From Anoplopoma fimbria (taxonomy: Eukaryota; Chordata; Actinopteri; Perciformes; Anoplopomatidae), in contig NC_072464.1 of the NCBI RefSeq assembly GCF_027596085.1, positions 15,622,624-15,686,623 of the forward strand: a stretch of 64,000 nucleotides of DNA. The letters are read 5' to 3'. A program made the position numbers and the translations under genes. Below are positions 24,423 to 37,141 of this stretch, piece by piece. The stretch's first letter is position 1, and every line of letters starts with the position of its first letter. Below the pieces are notes generated by a model. The model was not told where the DNA came from and ran no database searches. It worked only from the letters and a program-made list of their open reading frames with translations.

Positions 24423-27400
24423 ATAATTAGTTGGATAACTGATTTCTATTGTGGAGAATCAACTGTTTAGATTGTTAGCTAGACATCATATTTAGGAGGT
24501 TATTGTGCTTGCTGGCCACATGCTTGTGCTTGAATAGTTTGGCTCCAAGGGTCCATTACTGCCAACATGGCTTTTTAGCTCGCGACCAGGATGATATTTA
24601 GTTGGCTTGCTATCCAGGATGATGGATTTAGTGTTTAAAGAACCGGCTGAATAGCTGGAGGAGTGGCTAGTTATTTTAGAGACTATCATGCAACTTCATG
24701 CATGATGAGATTGCCATTTGTTTCATTAATTGCTTTTCAAGCTAATGAATACTCTGAAGTTGAACATAGAACAAGCAGTGGACCATGGTCGGAGCCCAGA
24801 AGAACTATACTGAAAAATGTGAAGGTCTTATGTTGTCTTATCACATCATGATTAATGTATTTTTTTTTTATAATGTAATAACTCTCTTCCCATTCAGCTT
24901 TTGTTCTGCACTGTGTTCCGTGACTTAATACTTTACGCACTCACTCCCCATTGAGATATTACATTATTCAATCATTAGACAAAGGTTGCACATTTCACTT
25001 CCAAGCCAACTGTGCACCTTGTGAATCATCCAAAGGTCCCAAAATAGCTTCCTGAAATATTAAGATGGGAGGCGCTATTCGGAACTAAATAGATTTATAA
25101 CGCATATACGTATATTTTTCCTCTGGTTATGCATAGCCAAATCACAAACTGAAAAAAATGCGAACAACTCTGCTGATAAGCATTTGTTTTAGTTTCCCCT
25201 GCCCACCAGAGCTCTATAATCCCATTGTGACACTGAAAGGCTCATTGTAAAGCCTAGAGACTGAATCGATTGTAATAGATGTAGTTCACATTTTCACAAC
25301 AAAAACGTAGAAGATATGAGTGAATTGAATCACTGCCTTTGAGTATTATGTTTCACAAAGTACGGAACGAAAATGTGGTAAATCAACTTAGACCATAAAA
25401 ATGCACTCGAGAGGGTGAGTGATCGAAAACACTCCAAAAACCTTTTTTTAAAAGTTCTGATGCTGTGGATTGTCTTTTGGCCCTTATTTTTTTTACCAGC
25501 ATGTCATTTTAACACAGAAATGTTATCAGACTCTGCATTGGGGGATGAATGACACATTTTTCTCATTTTGCCTTACCATAGCTATAAAAGCCCTGATTCA
25601 TCTGCTCGGTAGAATGTTCAGTATTATTGCAAACTTATATTTGACTTGACTCACTTCATGGTGATATATATCAGCATGACGACTCTCTGCAAAGATTGTT
25701 CTTTACTAATGTTCAGCATTTGCTATGTAAATCAAAAGTTATAGGCCAAGTAAATATGTCTGGATGGATTCTACAATGCAATAAGAAGTTACAACGACAT
25801 CGATTTTACTGTACCCTTATTTGTTGTCATGCATTAACACCAGTTAAACACAACAAGAGTAACAAACCTACAGTCTAGACTCCAACACCTGTTATTGGTG
25901 TTTCCACAATGCCTTCCAATCAACAACCTTCTGACAGCCTCAACAAAAACTGAATGTTAAATTAAAAACAGCAGCACTTGTTGCAAAGTGACTGCTTTGA
26001 ATAGCATGACATAAAACACATAATATTGGAATCCGCTCCCTGAAGTTTCAAACAGGATTTGAGTGATAACCATAACAAAATCAGAGTTTTGTCCAAGATG
26101 AAAAACCTACTACATTGTTAAGAGAGGTTTGAAAAACTGCAATGATGTAGTACAAAGCATTAGAGGGTTTGGAAGCAGCGTTCCGCACTTTATACTCACA
26201 CTCTGGGAGGAAAAGCAAACTTCCTGTGTCTTCCTCTGCCACACAGGGATTCTAAATTCATCTGTGCCTTCCAAGGGGATAATGGCAGACTTTATAATTG
26301 GTGAGAGTCCTCTTGCCTTGCTGGCATATATTGAAAGAAGAAATGCATGGCCTTCAGATATGTACCCAGCTGTATTACAAAAAAAAAATGGAATTGGGTA
26401 TCATATAGAGGCAACTACTTAAATAACTAAGTTAATAAACATCTTCTTACTGCAGCCACTCAAAGAACTTTCAAAAATACCTTTAATCCATCCAAAGATA
26501 TCTACATCATATTTGGAAGTAATATGGTTTAACTTGTAACACTCACATGGCTAAAATTTGTAAGAATCTGGAATGTTGGGAGCTGGGCTGGTCTTATTTT
26601 CTTGGTACCATCAGAAGCTAGTCATATTTTTATTTTTTTATCAAATTTTACAGACACCTTCTTATACATTGATGTACAAAGGAATGTAAAATCTGATCCA
26701 AGCCAGAGCTAGACAAGACTAAGGCCCATAATCACACCAATCAACCAATTACTTAATTTCTAAGAATTTAGATTATGATGGAAATGTCTCATAACCTTTG
26801 AGATGTGTTTGGTAGCATAACCATTGCTTTTAATTATCGTCCATATTATAACAATTGTGTTTCATTAGTGCCGGCTTGTGCTGATTCTGTTAAATTAGAT
26901 GCTGCATCCAATCACTAAACAAAAGTCTAATGAAGGGGTCCAGCGAAAAAGGCGTCCATGTAAGATGGGAAGCGCCCTCGCCACTGTGCAGAACTATTGC
27001 AATTGGAACCCGTTAAATAACAGAGGACTAGATAGATGTTTTAGGACACACAAGGACAAGGAAGAAAAACCCTTCACATACAAACAATGACCATGAAAAA
27101 GAAAATACCAAACTGTATGTAAGTATAAGAGCATGCCATTTCCTTTAAGCTTCAGGCCAACTGTGATAAAGGTTAACAATATACATATTATATATATAAT
27201 ATATGACAGTGATGACATCCATGTGATCACACACAATACACCCACCACATATTCAAACACGTGCAATGACCTTTCTCGAATTCCATCCTGGACTTGTCTC
27301 TAGCCTTAATGAGACCACTGTTAAAGTAGCATTCAGGAATCACCTGGTTTTACTTAGAAGGGAGTGTAATCCCAATTGCTTTGACATGACAACATAATTT

Positions 27401-29824
27401 AAACTTCAACTCCCAATACATTGTCTTTCTGCCTTTTTGCAGAGTTGCTTAAACGTATTTTTTTAAGTGACCCAACACTGCTGGTTAAATTGTGCTGGCA
27501 CACACAGGTGGATAAAAACTCCCCCCTCATTCACCCGCCAGCCATTTCACCTGATATATTCTCTATTATTGTCTGTCATAGAGAATACATAACCAATAAG
27601 GACCCTTCGGGGATGAAGGCCTTGATGAGAGAGGCACAATCAGTTGTACAAGAATCTACTGGAAGTAGTCACAGCTGGTCCTCAATGACCTTTTCCCAAT
27701 GATCTGGTTTATCAAGCTGAATTTTGATCATATGCATTTCGACAGCAGCCCTTCAGCACAGGATATTTGGACTATCCTGTAAGAGAAGGGATCGACAGAA
27801 GGGGCGAAAATATAGACAATGCAGGCAGTACAGCTGCACCGATGCCTGTGATCATGTGACGATAAGATAAGATATGAATTAGTCCTGATAGCTTTCCCCA
27901 GGATCTCACTGTTGTCCCTATACAAAAGCCCAAGTAACTCATTCGACTGTAAAATCCAAGACATTGTTGGTAAATGCCTAATAGAAGAAAAATATCAACC
28001 AAACATTAAAACTCACACAAAATGCTATGTACTATCAGCATTAAGTCCAATCCTGTTTCCCATATGAAAACACAGATTGTAATGCAAATCCTATATAAGA
28101 ATGAAGTGTTTTTATCTTTTTATCTTTCAGGCCACAAGAGGGCAGGACACACTAACAGGTCGTGCCGATATTGAAGGGAAGTGAAGAAATGGATCCTTCA
28201 ATATTAATCCAAAATATTTTGTTGTGATTTATGAAATAATTAAGGGGTTTACTTAACTTACTTAACTTACTGGGGGGTTTGGTTCAGCATCGCAGGATGA
28301 ACATATACAGACACGTGACAAATTCTGAGAAAGTGGAAAGGTGAAATCCATAACAAATCCAAGTGCTTCAATCTTGGGACTAAATGTTTTGATTGGTATT
28401 GCTCCCCACCACCACCATCAATTCACATTCCTCCAATAGAGTTTCAGAGAATTGGAAAATCTTTGCTAAGATGCGTTTAATCTGTTCTGGAGGCTCTTGG
28501 TGGGCCAACACATCAATTAGACACTTCATGTTTATTTTTCACATCTGTTTTCTCCACCTGTTTCCACTCTTTACTCTGCTCGTCTCCTTCACCTGTACTG
28601 TCTTTGGTGACAAAGTGCTTTGAGTCATTGAACTGGATCAAAGGTGGCATGCAAAAACAGTGCAAACCTTTAGTATGTTGTGGGTATGTTGTGATGTTGT
28701 TAGTACAATGTGTTTTTTTTTCCCGCTTCTAATTGTAAATTGTAAAGCGCAGTCACAGATAAAAACATAATTCATTCTTATATTGGATTTGCATGACAAT
28801 CTGTGTTTCCATATTGGAAACAGAATTGGATTTAATGCAGATAGTAATTAGCATTTTGTGTGAGATTTAAAGTTGGGTTAATATTTTATGCTATCCTGTA
28901 CATGCAGCAGTTTCATTTCGAGAATACAAGAAGGAAATGGGCACTTTTGTCTTTGGTGAACTTATCTTCTATGACAAGGCCATCGAACGTTTTGCCCCTG
29001 GGCCAAATTTGCAGCCCACAATTCTCTTTTTGCTCTTCAGATGGCTGCAGTGTCATTATTTTGTCTGTCACGTTAATCCTCCAGGATTGTGAGGTGGTTA
29101 AAAGCATGGATATCAACATGATATAATGTGGATTAAAAAAGATTTGCGGTAAATCCTAATGTTGTAGTGCTATGGTGTGTTGCTGGAACTGTTGACACAT
29201 TCATTCAATCATTAGCTCTGTAAGAAAATATGTATAGTAATATGGGCAATAGGACATGTAGGAAGACTAAGCCAAAGATTACTTCTTGTTCAGACTTTAA
29301 AGTCCCATAAATAAGGTTTATGATGTATTGATGTGAATTTAAAGCATACATTTAAGTTTAGTGTTGAGGATGTTTGACTTCATGCCTGTTTAGTATAGTA
29401 AAGACTTGTATAGTAAGGTGCATTCTTACCGTGATGGCATAGAGGTGTAATAACCTGCACCTTTTATTCCAGTGGGTGGTGGGATTCAGACATAATATAC
29501 TGAGCAGTGTGAAACCAGAAGAGCAAAGCAGACACAAGAACATATGGCACATGGCTGGAGAGTGAGACTCAGGAGGATCATCAAAAAACACTGCTTTCCT
29601 GTGCTTTTCCAACAAGGCCATATAATAAGAGTTGTTCCAATACCAAAAATCAGTATATAAATATATAAATTCCTCAGATTCAGCTTTAAGAGCTTGATCA
29701 GGTTGCAGTAAGTATGCAAGTCTATGCACCTACCCAGTATCACATCATTTATCAGCTCATGTGTACTACACAGAAACAAAAACAATGGGAATAGAGGAAT
29801 AGAGAGGGAATTAAGTCCTGTAAA

Positions 29825-30015
29825 TTATTAACACTAGCTCTTAGCAGCTTATAATACAAAATTAAAACTACTAATACCAAAACATGTTTTAATCAAAGCA
29901 ATATTTACTTGAAAATACAATGATTTTTTTCCTAATCATTTGAATTGTTTGTTTTTCTGCAAATACCCACAGATATATATTACAATAACAGAGTAAAATG
30001 ATAGCATTTACCATT
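29825..30015 (+). repeat. Dispersed repeat, copy 2 of 2 in window
   Basis: Partner of 8,130-8,300 (shared words listed there). It is followed at 30,085-30,150 by a retroelement-like 3' tail, so the pair could be the 3' region of one retroelement family, though the 8.1-kb copy shows no such tail. Confidence 0.6.
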
Positions 30016-30084
30016 TTGTTTTACAATGACCTTGGGACTTATTATTGTCTGGGGTGGTGGTGATGTCTTTTTTTTTTTAACACT

Positions 30085-30150
30085 GGTATCTGTGTGTTAT
30101 TAGTTCCCCAGTGTGGGACTAATAAAGGATTATCTTATCGTATCCTATAG
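30085..30150 (+). mobile_element. 3' tail of a non-LTR retroelement or SINE
   Basis: TTCCCCAGTGTGGGACTAAT, then AAAGGATTATCTTATCG, is the kind of 3' terminus (stem-loop, then ATCTT-type repeats) that ends several fish LINE/SINE families. Only the tail is recognisable, as in 5'-truncated copies. The family is not assigned. Confidence 0.55.
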
Positions 30151-32884
30151 GTCGATAGGCAAGTTCAGGTATTGTAATCAAAAACAAAAACGGGAAGGAA
30201 CATTTTTTATCGTAACATCAATGAGACAGCATTTTGTCCAGCCTGAAGACCATACACCCAAAAGCAACCAGGGCAAACAAATAGTCCAAGGCAACAAGAA
30301 ATGCACAAATACACACATAGGTGATGACACAACCACTGAACAAGCACATGCTCCGACAAAGAACAGGCTTTGACAAAAGTCCAAAAAAGAAATGGTATTG
30401 ACCTGTTTACCCTGTAGGACTTCCAAATGATATTCTATGCAGAGATTTTTTTTCTTAATAATGAAGTATGCTTGTATTCACTATGTCAAAAGTATTCACT
30501 GCGTTAAAAGTAAAACCACTAATAATAATTCTCCAGCCAGTTTTATCGTACTCTTTAGAATCACAGAACGCGAACTGAGAAGGCCTCTTCATCTTTATGA
30601 GGTCCTGGATAGTGCTGGTTCATCATTTTGAGTAAGCTAGAGTGGCTGTTGGAAAATGCCAATTCATCCACCTCCAGATGTCTCCTTTGACCCTCTTCTA
30701 CAAGCTGTAGCAATAACCTGATCAGTAAAAGAGACACTGCAGCAAGGTATCACACATTATTTGGCAAATTACAGGACCTACAATGCACACATCAAATGTT
30801 CATTGAATTAAATCAGATGTTACCCATTTGGAATGTGTTCTTCCTTGCGAGCTGATGATGAGGTTGTAATATCAACAAATGTTCTGAACAGTGAATCTTT
30901 GCCTATAAAAGGCAGTGAATTCGGCTCTAGTTAGTGTTGAGGTGGCCGATATCTCATGTAAAAGCAATAAACAGCCTGGGGGCAGGAATTCAGTTGCATA
31001 TCCGGGCCAAAAGCCTGAACTGAGTTCCTCAGTTCAACCTTTTGATTTTATATTTTCTTCCATGATAGCATTTGACAACTCACGCTTTGAGGTTTCATAT
31101 GTGTTTCCTTTATTTATTCATGTTATAAATAAAGTCATGTTGCATTACCACAGACGGTTGGACCACTCGCTTTTTCCGTGGCATAAGACTTGCTGCTGTT
31201 GTTTTTTGCCTTGCATTATTGGGTCGCGTAGGGGTGAACAACTCCAGCAGCTCTGAACTCTTCAACTTGAAGGGGCAAATGTGAGCTATACAGTAGTGGA
31301 TGGGAAGATATGATAAAAGTTCTGCTGTTGTCAGAGGAGCTGATACACCAAAATGCTGGGATATGGCTGCTCACTCTCCAGTGTTCCACAAATGCAGAAT
31401 GGTAAAGGGATGGATGTGTCAGAACTTTGGGGATAACCAGATATTCAATACAGCACCAAACCTTGTTAACCCTAATATCAGGAATCAGGATGAATCATGG
31501 ATTTTTTCTAGCAAAAGGATCAGTTGAGAGGTCCATAATTGACATATCTTAGTTACTATTTTAGTTATGTTTTGCAAACATTCACGCTTCCTAGCGAATG
31601 AATCATAGGGTGTTTTCACATATAGTGCTATTTAAACAACAAACAAGTGGAAAGAAAAATTGGAAAAATACTCTGATCTTTTTGCATTCACATATTCAGT
31701 TCATTAGAAAGAGGACTCAGATCTGTATCTGGTGCACTTCAGCTCTGATGGGGCCTCAGTCCTCTCTTTGGTCACACTACATGTTTTTTCAACACAAAAT
31801 ACTCTCCAGTTCATTGTAAAAGGTGCATGCGTCTTTGATTCTCGGTTCCTCATTTATTCCCTCTCTAATATCTATTTCATATTACCGTGATAACATAGCC
31901 AAAAACTACATTTTACAAGATTACCTTTGAACACATCATGATAAGACGTGCAGCATTGTGAGTGGGCCTAATGGCCCTGGGCCGGCCCAGTGGTACAATT
32001 TGCACATTCTAAACGACTGGGAGAAGTTATGTTAGTACAACTTTTATATTATCAGAATTTATATTAGATACACAATAAAGAAAAAAGAACATTGGCAGCA
32101 AATTTCTGTCTGACTTCATTGTCTGTATATTGCCTTGAAAACATAGACTGTGTCTGTTGAGACAAGCTTATGAATTGACAGTGCAGTGAGTGCTCTGGTA
32201 ATAGTCATTCTACCGCACCCAGCAGCAGTCCTTCTTTCTCTCTCCCTGAAATCAACTTCATGATTAAGCTAGATAATCCAAACAAGATGATATTTCCTCA
32301 GATATAATTATATTGTCAGTGCTCTAAATTAATGGATGTATTGTTCTATACAACCCGCTGTTTCATTTTCACACAATTTGAGCAATATTTCCCCATTTGC
32401 TGAGTTTTGATAAATAAGAACTGTTGTGGGTAAACAATACGCTATCCCTGCCATGGAATGGTTTTAGCAAAAGATTTAAAAAAATGTCACAATCAACCAG
32501 AGTGCAATATCATAGCCTGATATCAGTTATTTCTGGTTGTGCAAGTCTACCAGTTGGACACTGTCCAAGGAGGGGAAACAGTATGTGCTTAACTTGTTAT
32601 TAAAACACCCAGCCAAAATAATTTTGGCCCATCCAACATTTTTATCCTGGTGCAATCCTGTACAATTTTTACTGAATACTATTTTTTACTAAATAGAGCT
32701 TGAATGCATCGTACTCACAGCACATCCTGATAAGGTTTGAGTACGGTTTGTTTCAAAAGGGTGTGAGTTATTTCATACTGTTTACAAATGCACAAAAAAT
32801 AGCCCACTTATCATTTTGAGTTGGTTTTGACGGCTAAAAAGAACCAAGTGTGAAAACACCAAAATGACTTTGTTGATGATTGAA

Positions 32885-33086
32885 ATATCTTGAGCACTAT
32901 TGGATGGATTGCCATGCGATTCTAGGTCTTTAGAGAATGAATTTTTGTTCTAACAGAGGCCACCATAAAATCAAATTAGTCAAGTGTTCATTGAAATGCA
33001 TCCTAATATGCTAGATGGATTGGCACACAATTTGGCACAGACATTCATGGTGATTGCTGAGATGCATTTAAAGGATGGGTCTATGA
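32885..33086 (+). repeat. Dispersed fish repeat, 5' part
   Basis: The motif 'GGATGGATTGCCATGCGATT … GAGAATGAAT … CACCAT' is followed by a second round (GATGGATTGGCACACAATTT, GGCACAGACATTCATGGTGA). These blocks also occur at 47,465-47,720 and are typical of the abundant teleost repeat whose 3' half is at 20,600. It is an old, diverged fragment, directly abutting the LINE fragment at 33,087. Confidence 0.65.
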
Positions 33087-33620
33087 ATTAAAGTTTATTT
33101 ATTACCCACATAAACACTGTACGCACAGTTCCTACACATGTGTCAAACATTGTTCATCTGTATTAAATGTTCTCCAAGGATCCGCTTTGAAGCCATAGGC
33201 AAGTATCTGTTCAGTGCTCTGAGTGGATATACAAGACAAGCGAGTTTCAGCATTCCTCACAAGAAGCCCCACACCATTTCGAGGCCCATATTTATTTTTC
33301 CAGCCGTGGTTAAAAATTCCCATCATTTGGTCCAGCGGTACCAGCTTTAACTTAAAAAAGCACTCCATCGCTGGTCAGCATGTTGACAGACTGTGGTCTC
33401 CGCTGTTGTTGTACAGTCTGATGGCAGTGGGCACAAATGAACGTCTGAAGCGCTCAGTCCTGCTCTTTGGTAGAATCAGCCGATGGCTGAAAGAGCTGCC
33501 CAGCTGCCACAGTTCCTCATGGAGAGGGTGAGGGGGATTGTCCAGGATGGCTCCGAGTTTGGCCTTCATCCTCCTCTCACCCACTGACTCCAGACTGTCC
33601 AGACTCATCCTGTGAAAGCA
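33087..33620 (-). mobile_element. 5'-truncated LINE: C-terminal ORF end and 3' UTR
   Basis: Read on the minus strand, 33,375-33,608 translates to SLDSLESVGERRMKAKLGAI followed by LILPKSRTERFRRSFVPTAI and RLYN. This resembles the C-terminal end downstream of the reverse transcriptase in fish non-LTR retrotransposons of the jockey/CR1-like group. The ORF ends at about 33,378 and about 290 bp of 3' sequence follow, ending in an AATAAATAAACTTTAA-like tail. The RT domain itself is absent, as expected from 5' truncation during target-primed integration. The clade is not certain. Confidence 0.65.
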
Positions 33621-36600
33621 GATGTCTCTAGAGGGAGTTTTCCAAAAATGCTGATGTCATCAAAATAATCACATCTTAGAGACCCTTTTTTAATGGAACG
33701 TCTGCATTACAAACTCAGTTTGAAAAACATAGGTGTTTACAGGGCAAAGATGGTAAAAAGGAAAACATTACAGAGTTTCATTATAGGAAGTGTCTATCCA
33801 CCGGTGTTGGAGCTTGAATTCATCAATTTTAAGCATTGCCTTCTTTTCTTTCTATACGTGTCTTGCAAGCCCCCCAACTTTATTGAAGTGCTATCCTAAA
33901 TCGCTGAAGTATCTTTCACAGCACTGACATTGACATTGTTTGGCAATTCATGCAGGGGCCTTTTTACTTTTCTCACCTGCAATTTCAGACAGTACAAGTG
34001 ACCTTCAGTTTGACTGAATGAACACTCTGACAAAGATGAGCAATGGAAGTGGGGTTAAATGTCCCTTGCATGACAGAGCTCCTGTCCTTGTCCAACCAAG
34101 ACCAAAGTTCCTTCTATTATTTTTCATTCTTTGTCCTATCCGCACCATCTACATTCTCAACAATGATATTTTATTGATATAAGCTTGCAGCTGTAAGAGC
34201 AAACCACCTGTTGTATATTTTTTTTCTTCCATTAACACATAGATGGATTCTGACTGAAAGGGTACTGACAGCAAAAGTCAAGCTAGGTTCACGCTTTCTG
34301 TAGGGAAGCAGGTGGGAGGTGTGCATGCCATAAAATGACAGGACGAGTTGTCACTGCACTTGCTCCTGCACCTCTGAGTTTTTAAGACACTCGCCTAGGG
34401 CTCGCACAAAGGCAATTAAGTACTCCATGAATAAAATATAAGAGTTAACATTTAATTACAAAACGTCCTCTGCATTGTGGAGGTTTATGTGGAGGCATTA
34501 TGGTGATCTGCCAGTAACACTTGTTGTCTTCTTGCTCCTTGACAGTACATCTTGTTTGTACGCCCTCTGGCATTTTGGATAATAATTTAACGAACAGCGC
34601 GATGAGCTACAATGCCTTCTGTGCGCGCTCGTAGCTCACGCGCCATCTGTGGAGGCTCCCGCCACAGTGCCAGGCACGGATATAAACAAAGCGATGGGGT
34701 TATGTTATCAAACTAAATTGCAAAAGAAAATTACACGGTAAGTATCTCACCCAAAATGCGGAGGCAATGTCGTTTACAGAAGGCAAACTGACAACTCTGT
34801 TAAATTTGGAACCTCTCAGTTTTTGCTTTCAATGAAGAATCATTTTCCTTTTTTTCTCTGTGACGTTCTCTGAACACCCTCCACACACGTCGGATATTTC
34901 TCCCACCTGGTGTGAGGTCATTGACTCTGAGATGCTGGACCAATTTTGCCCCCTACTGACACATTTAAAAGATGCTCCTGTCCTGAACTTACTTTGATTT
35001 TATCAGCCACAACCCTGCCTTTAACTACAAAATCAATAAGACTTTTTTTTTTTTGGCTTGGCTTATAGCTAAAATGCTTACAACCATAGTCAATATAATT
35101 AGTATCCGTAGTGTTTAGGGTAATTTGGTGTGTCACCAGTTTGAATGACTTTGAGCTGGAGGGACAGACAAGGGCAGAGGCCTAGAGTTCAGCCTGGCCA
35201 TTAATCAGTACAACTGGCCATGAGAAGAACCGAGGCCAATAGCTTATACTGGGCCTGATTCAAAACCACAATTGATGACCTATTTTCACAAGATTCGGGG
35301 CATTTTATGCTCCTATCACATTCTACTTTCTGTGGCCTTGTTTTTCACTGCAATATATATAAGTCCTGCACCTTTATGGAAACAGCACAATCATGGCTAA
35401 AAGTAAAGAGAAGGCAAACATGTCTTTTGTTCAGTATTACATGGTAACAATGCAATAAATCATAAAAAAAAAAGAAGGAAAAAAAACAGATGTTAAATTT
35501 CTTTGTTAATTATTTTTTCTTAACTGGAAAATAATGGAAATGATATATCCGACATTATCCTAGTGTGCACCGAGTGTTATGGAGGTTTTGAAAAAAAATG
35601 AGCCTCCACGCTATATATATTGAACTATTAACATTTATACAACCACTACTTAGAACCTCTCCTGTCTTCTTCCCTCTGCTCTGTGTTCAGTAGCTTGCAG
35701 TTTAGTTGAATTTTCACATAATTTTTGTCACCTGACTGTTGTTCCCCGTCACTCAGAATTTAATGGTCAGAGAAACCTTTTAGATAAACTGTTTTTGACT
35801 AAATCTTTGAGGCTTCCATTTGCTTTTACTGATGGAGGCGTTTGTCACACATGATGTGTTAAGTAAATGTCACAAAGAGGAAAATGATGGTGGGTTTTGG
35901 GGTTCTGAGGCTGGTTAAGGTAAAGTACAGCAGTTCATCTATATTGTTTTGACCTTTTGCAGTTCACAAGTATTGCACATGAACTGCCAATGTCTCTTCT
36001 CCAGTGTGTCCTTGGTGTGTAACTGAGACAGGCAGCAACAGCGTATAAACCACAGTGACCTGAACTGCAGGTTTGGTGTTCATGATTTAGCCATGATGAC
36101 ACCCTTTGCACCAGAACCAGGAAAAGCACGACAGCGATATATCATGTGCTAACAACCACTACAGAGAAGACGACTCTGCCATGACCTCGTCTTAAAAATG
36201 ATCCGTCTTTTGTACTAGCTATGACAAGAGTCATGATTGAGGAGTAAAAAGGTATTCATCGGGCCCTCAGGGATTTAGGCTGCGCCTGGGAGAACAAGGG
36301 AGGAGGAGTGACCTTAGCAACGTATCCTTTACTGAGCTGTAAGAAGAATGGTATGGGTTAGACTTACGTAATGACTTGCTGATTGAGTCTATATTTCGTT
36401 TTTATGTAATGGGGCCCTCAGTGTCACCCACCAAATAAAGTATAAGAACTATCATAGTACAAGTGTCTCAGGGGCTTTTATTGGCCTGCAGGAATAAAAT
36501 CCTCGAGATATATCTCTACTTAATGTAGAGATATGAGCTTTAGTTGAACTGTATAAGTTTAGTCACACCCATAACAATGATTTTAACTGCTGTTTTGAGG

Positions 36601-36853
36601 TAAACTACCTGGACATGCAATTGGTCAAAATAATATATCCATATATGCCTCCAGGTATCACCTGACAGCTTGAGTCTGATGTTCCTTGGCACATATCTAT
36701 ACCACAGACCTTGACACCAAGGAAAACTAGGAGGAGATAGGCAAGGAAACTGCAAATATAAATGTGCTTGCCAATTTATATATATTTTTTTAACAAAGGC
36801 AAATGGTAGGATGTGAAGGATTATTGGCTTTAACCTCTGCTGCCATGTCAATC
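33621..36853. other. Intergenic DNA with a small CpG-rich spot
   Basis: No gene is recognised. The only clear compositional feature is the CpG cluster at 34,595-34,745, listed separately. A perfect 10-bp inverted repeat with a 5-nt loop (ATATCTCTAC / GTAGAGATAT) lies at 36,510-36,534. Confidence 0.5.
34595..34745 (+). promoter_or_regulatory. Small CpG cluster with hairpin, TATA-like box and splice donor
   Basis: In an otherwise CpG-poor desert this patch holds many CpGs. It contains an imperfect inverted repeat, 34,597-34,610 against 34,631-34,643 (13 pairs, one bulge, 20-nt loop). ATATAAA follows at 34,680-34,686, and CACG|GTAAGTAT is a near-perfect splice donor at 34,738. The combination could be a small promoter with the first exon of an unannotated transcript, or the remnant of a mobile element. 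No open frame supports a protein. It is an inference from motifs only. Confidence 0.25.
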
Positions 36854-36859
36854 ATACAT

Positions 36860-37141
36860 TACATTACATACAGTCACTTTATCCAAAGTGACTTACAACC
36901 AGTAGTATATTACATATCATTCACCCATTCACACACTGATGACAGGCTACCATGCAAGGTGCCACCATCAGACTCTAACTAACATTCATTCACATCCAGT
37001 CCACACCGATGGCAAGCCTTCGGGAGCAACTTGGGGTTAAGTATCTTGCCCAAGGACACATCGACTGCCGAAGCCGGGTATCGAACCACCGACCCTCTGA
37101 TTGGAGAACTACCTTGCTCTCCACTACGCCACAGCCGTCCC
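36860..37141 (-). mobile_element. tRNA-derived SINE, second copy, inverted
   Basis: The minus strand reads GGGACGGCTGTGGCGTAGTGG, then a good B-box GGTTCGATACC, then the same body and tail as the copy at 18,017-18,309, with only scattered differences. The tail lacks about 14 bases (the GCGTCTGCTAAA part). ATACAT flanks both sides (36,854-36,859 and 37,142-37,147), a plausible target-site duplication. High similarity between the two copies argues for fairly recent activity of this family. Confidence 0.9.

Larger units (their letters stand above)
18316..32884. other. Long intergenic stretch, no recognisable gene
   Basis: About 14.5 kb of AT-rich sequence. It holds dispersed repeat copies (20,600-20,862 and 29,825-30,015), a retroelement tail (30,085-30,150), degenerate TGAG and CTGG repeats and a 25-base poly-A. 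The open frames (the longest, 123 codons, is on the minus strand at 29,358-29,729) have no recognisable domain. About 19,590-19,930 has a conserved-noncoding look. Confidence 0.55.

Noticed and set aside
29358..29729. 123-codon minus-strand open frame
   Set aside because: No recognised domain, AT-rich composition, no flanking splice sites. Consistent with chance.
31977..31990. 14-bp palindrome CTGGGCCGGCCCAG
   Set aside because: Short GC palindrome with no further structure, not enough to call a site.
36200..36500. Possible solo LTR (GGGGCCCTCAGTGTCACCC … CAAATAAAGT)
   Set aside because: Borders and target duplication not found. AATAAA alone is not evidence.
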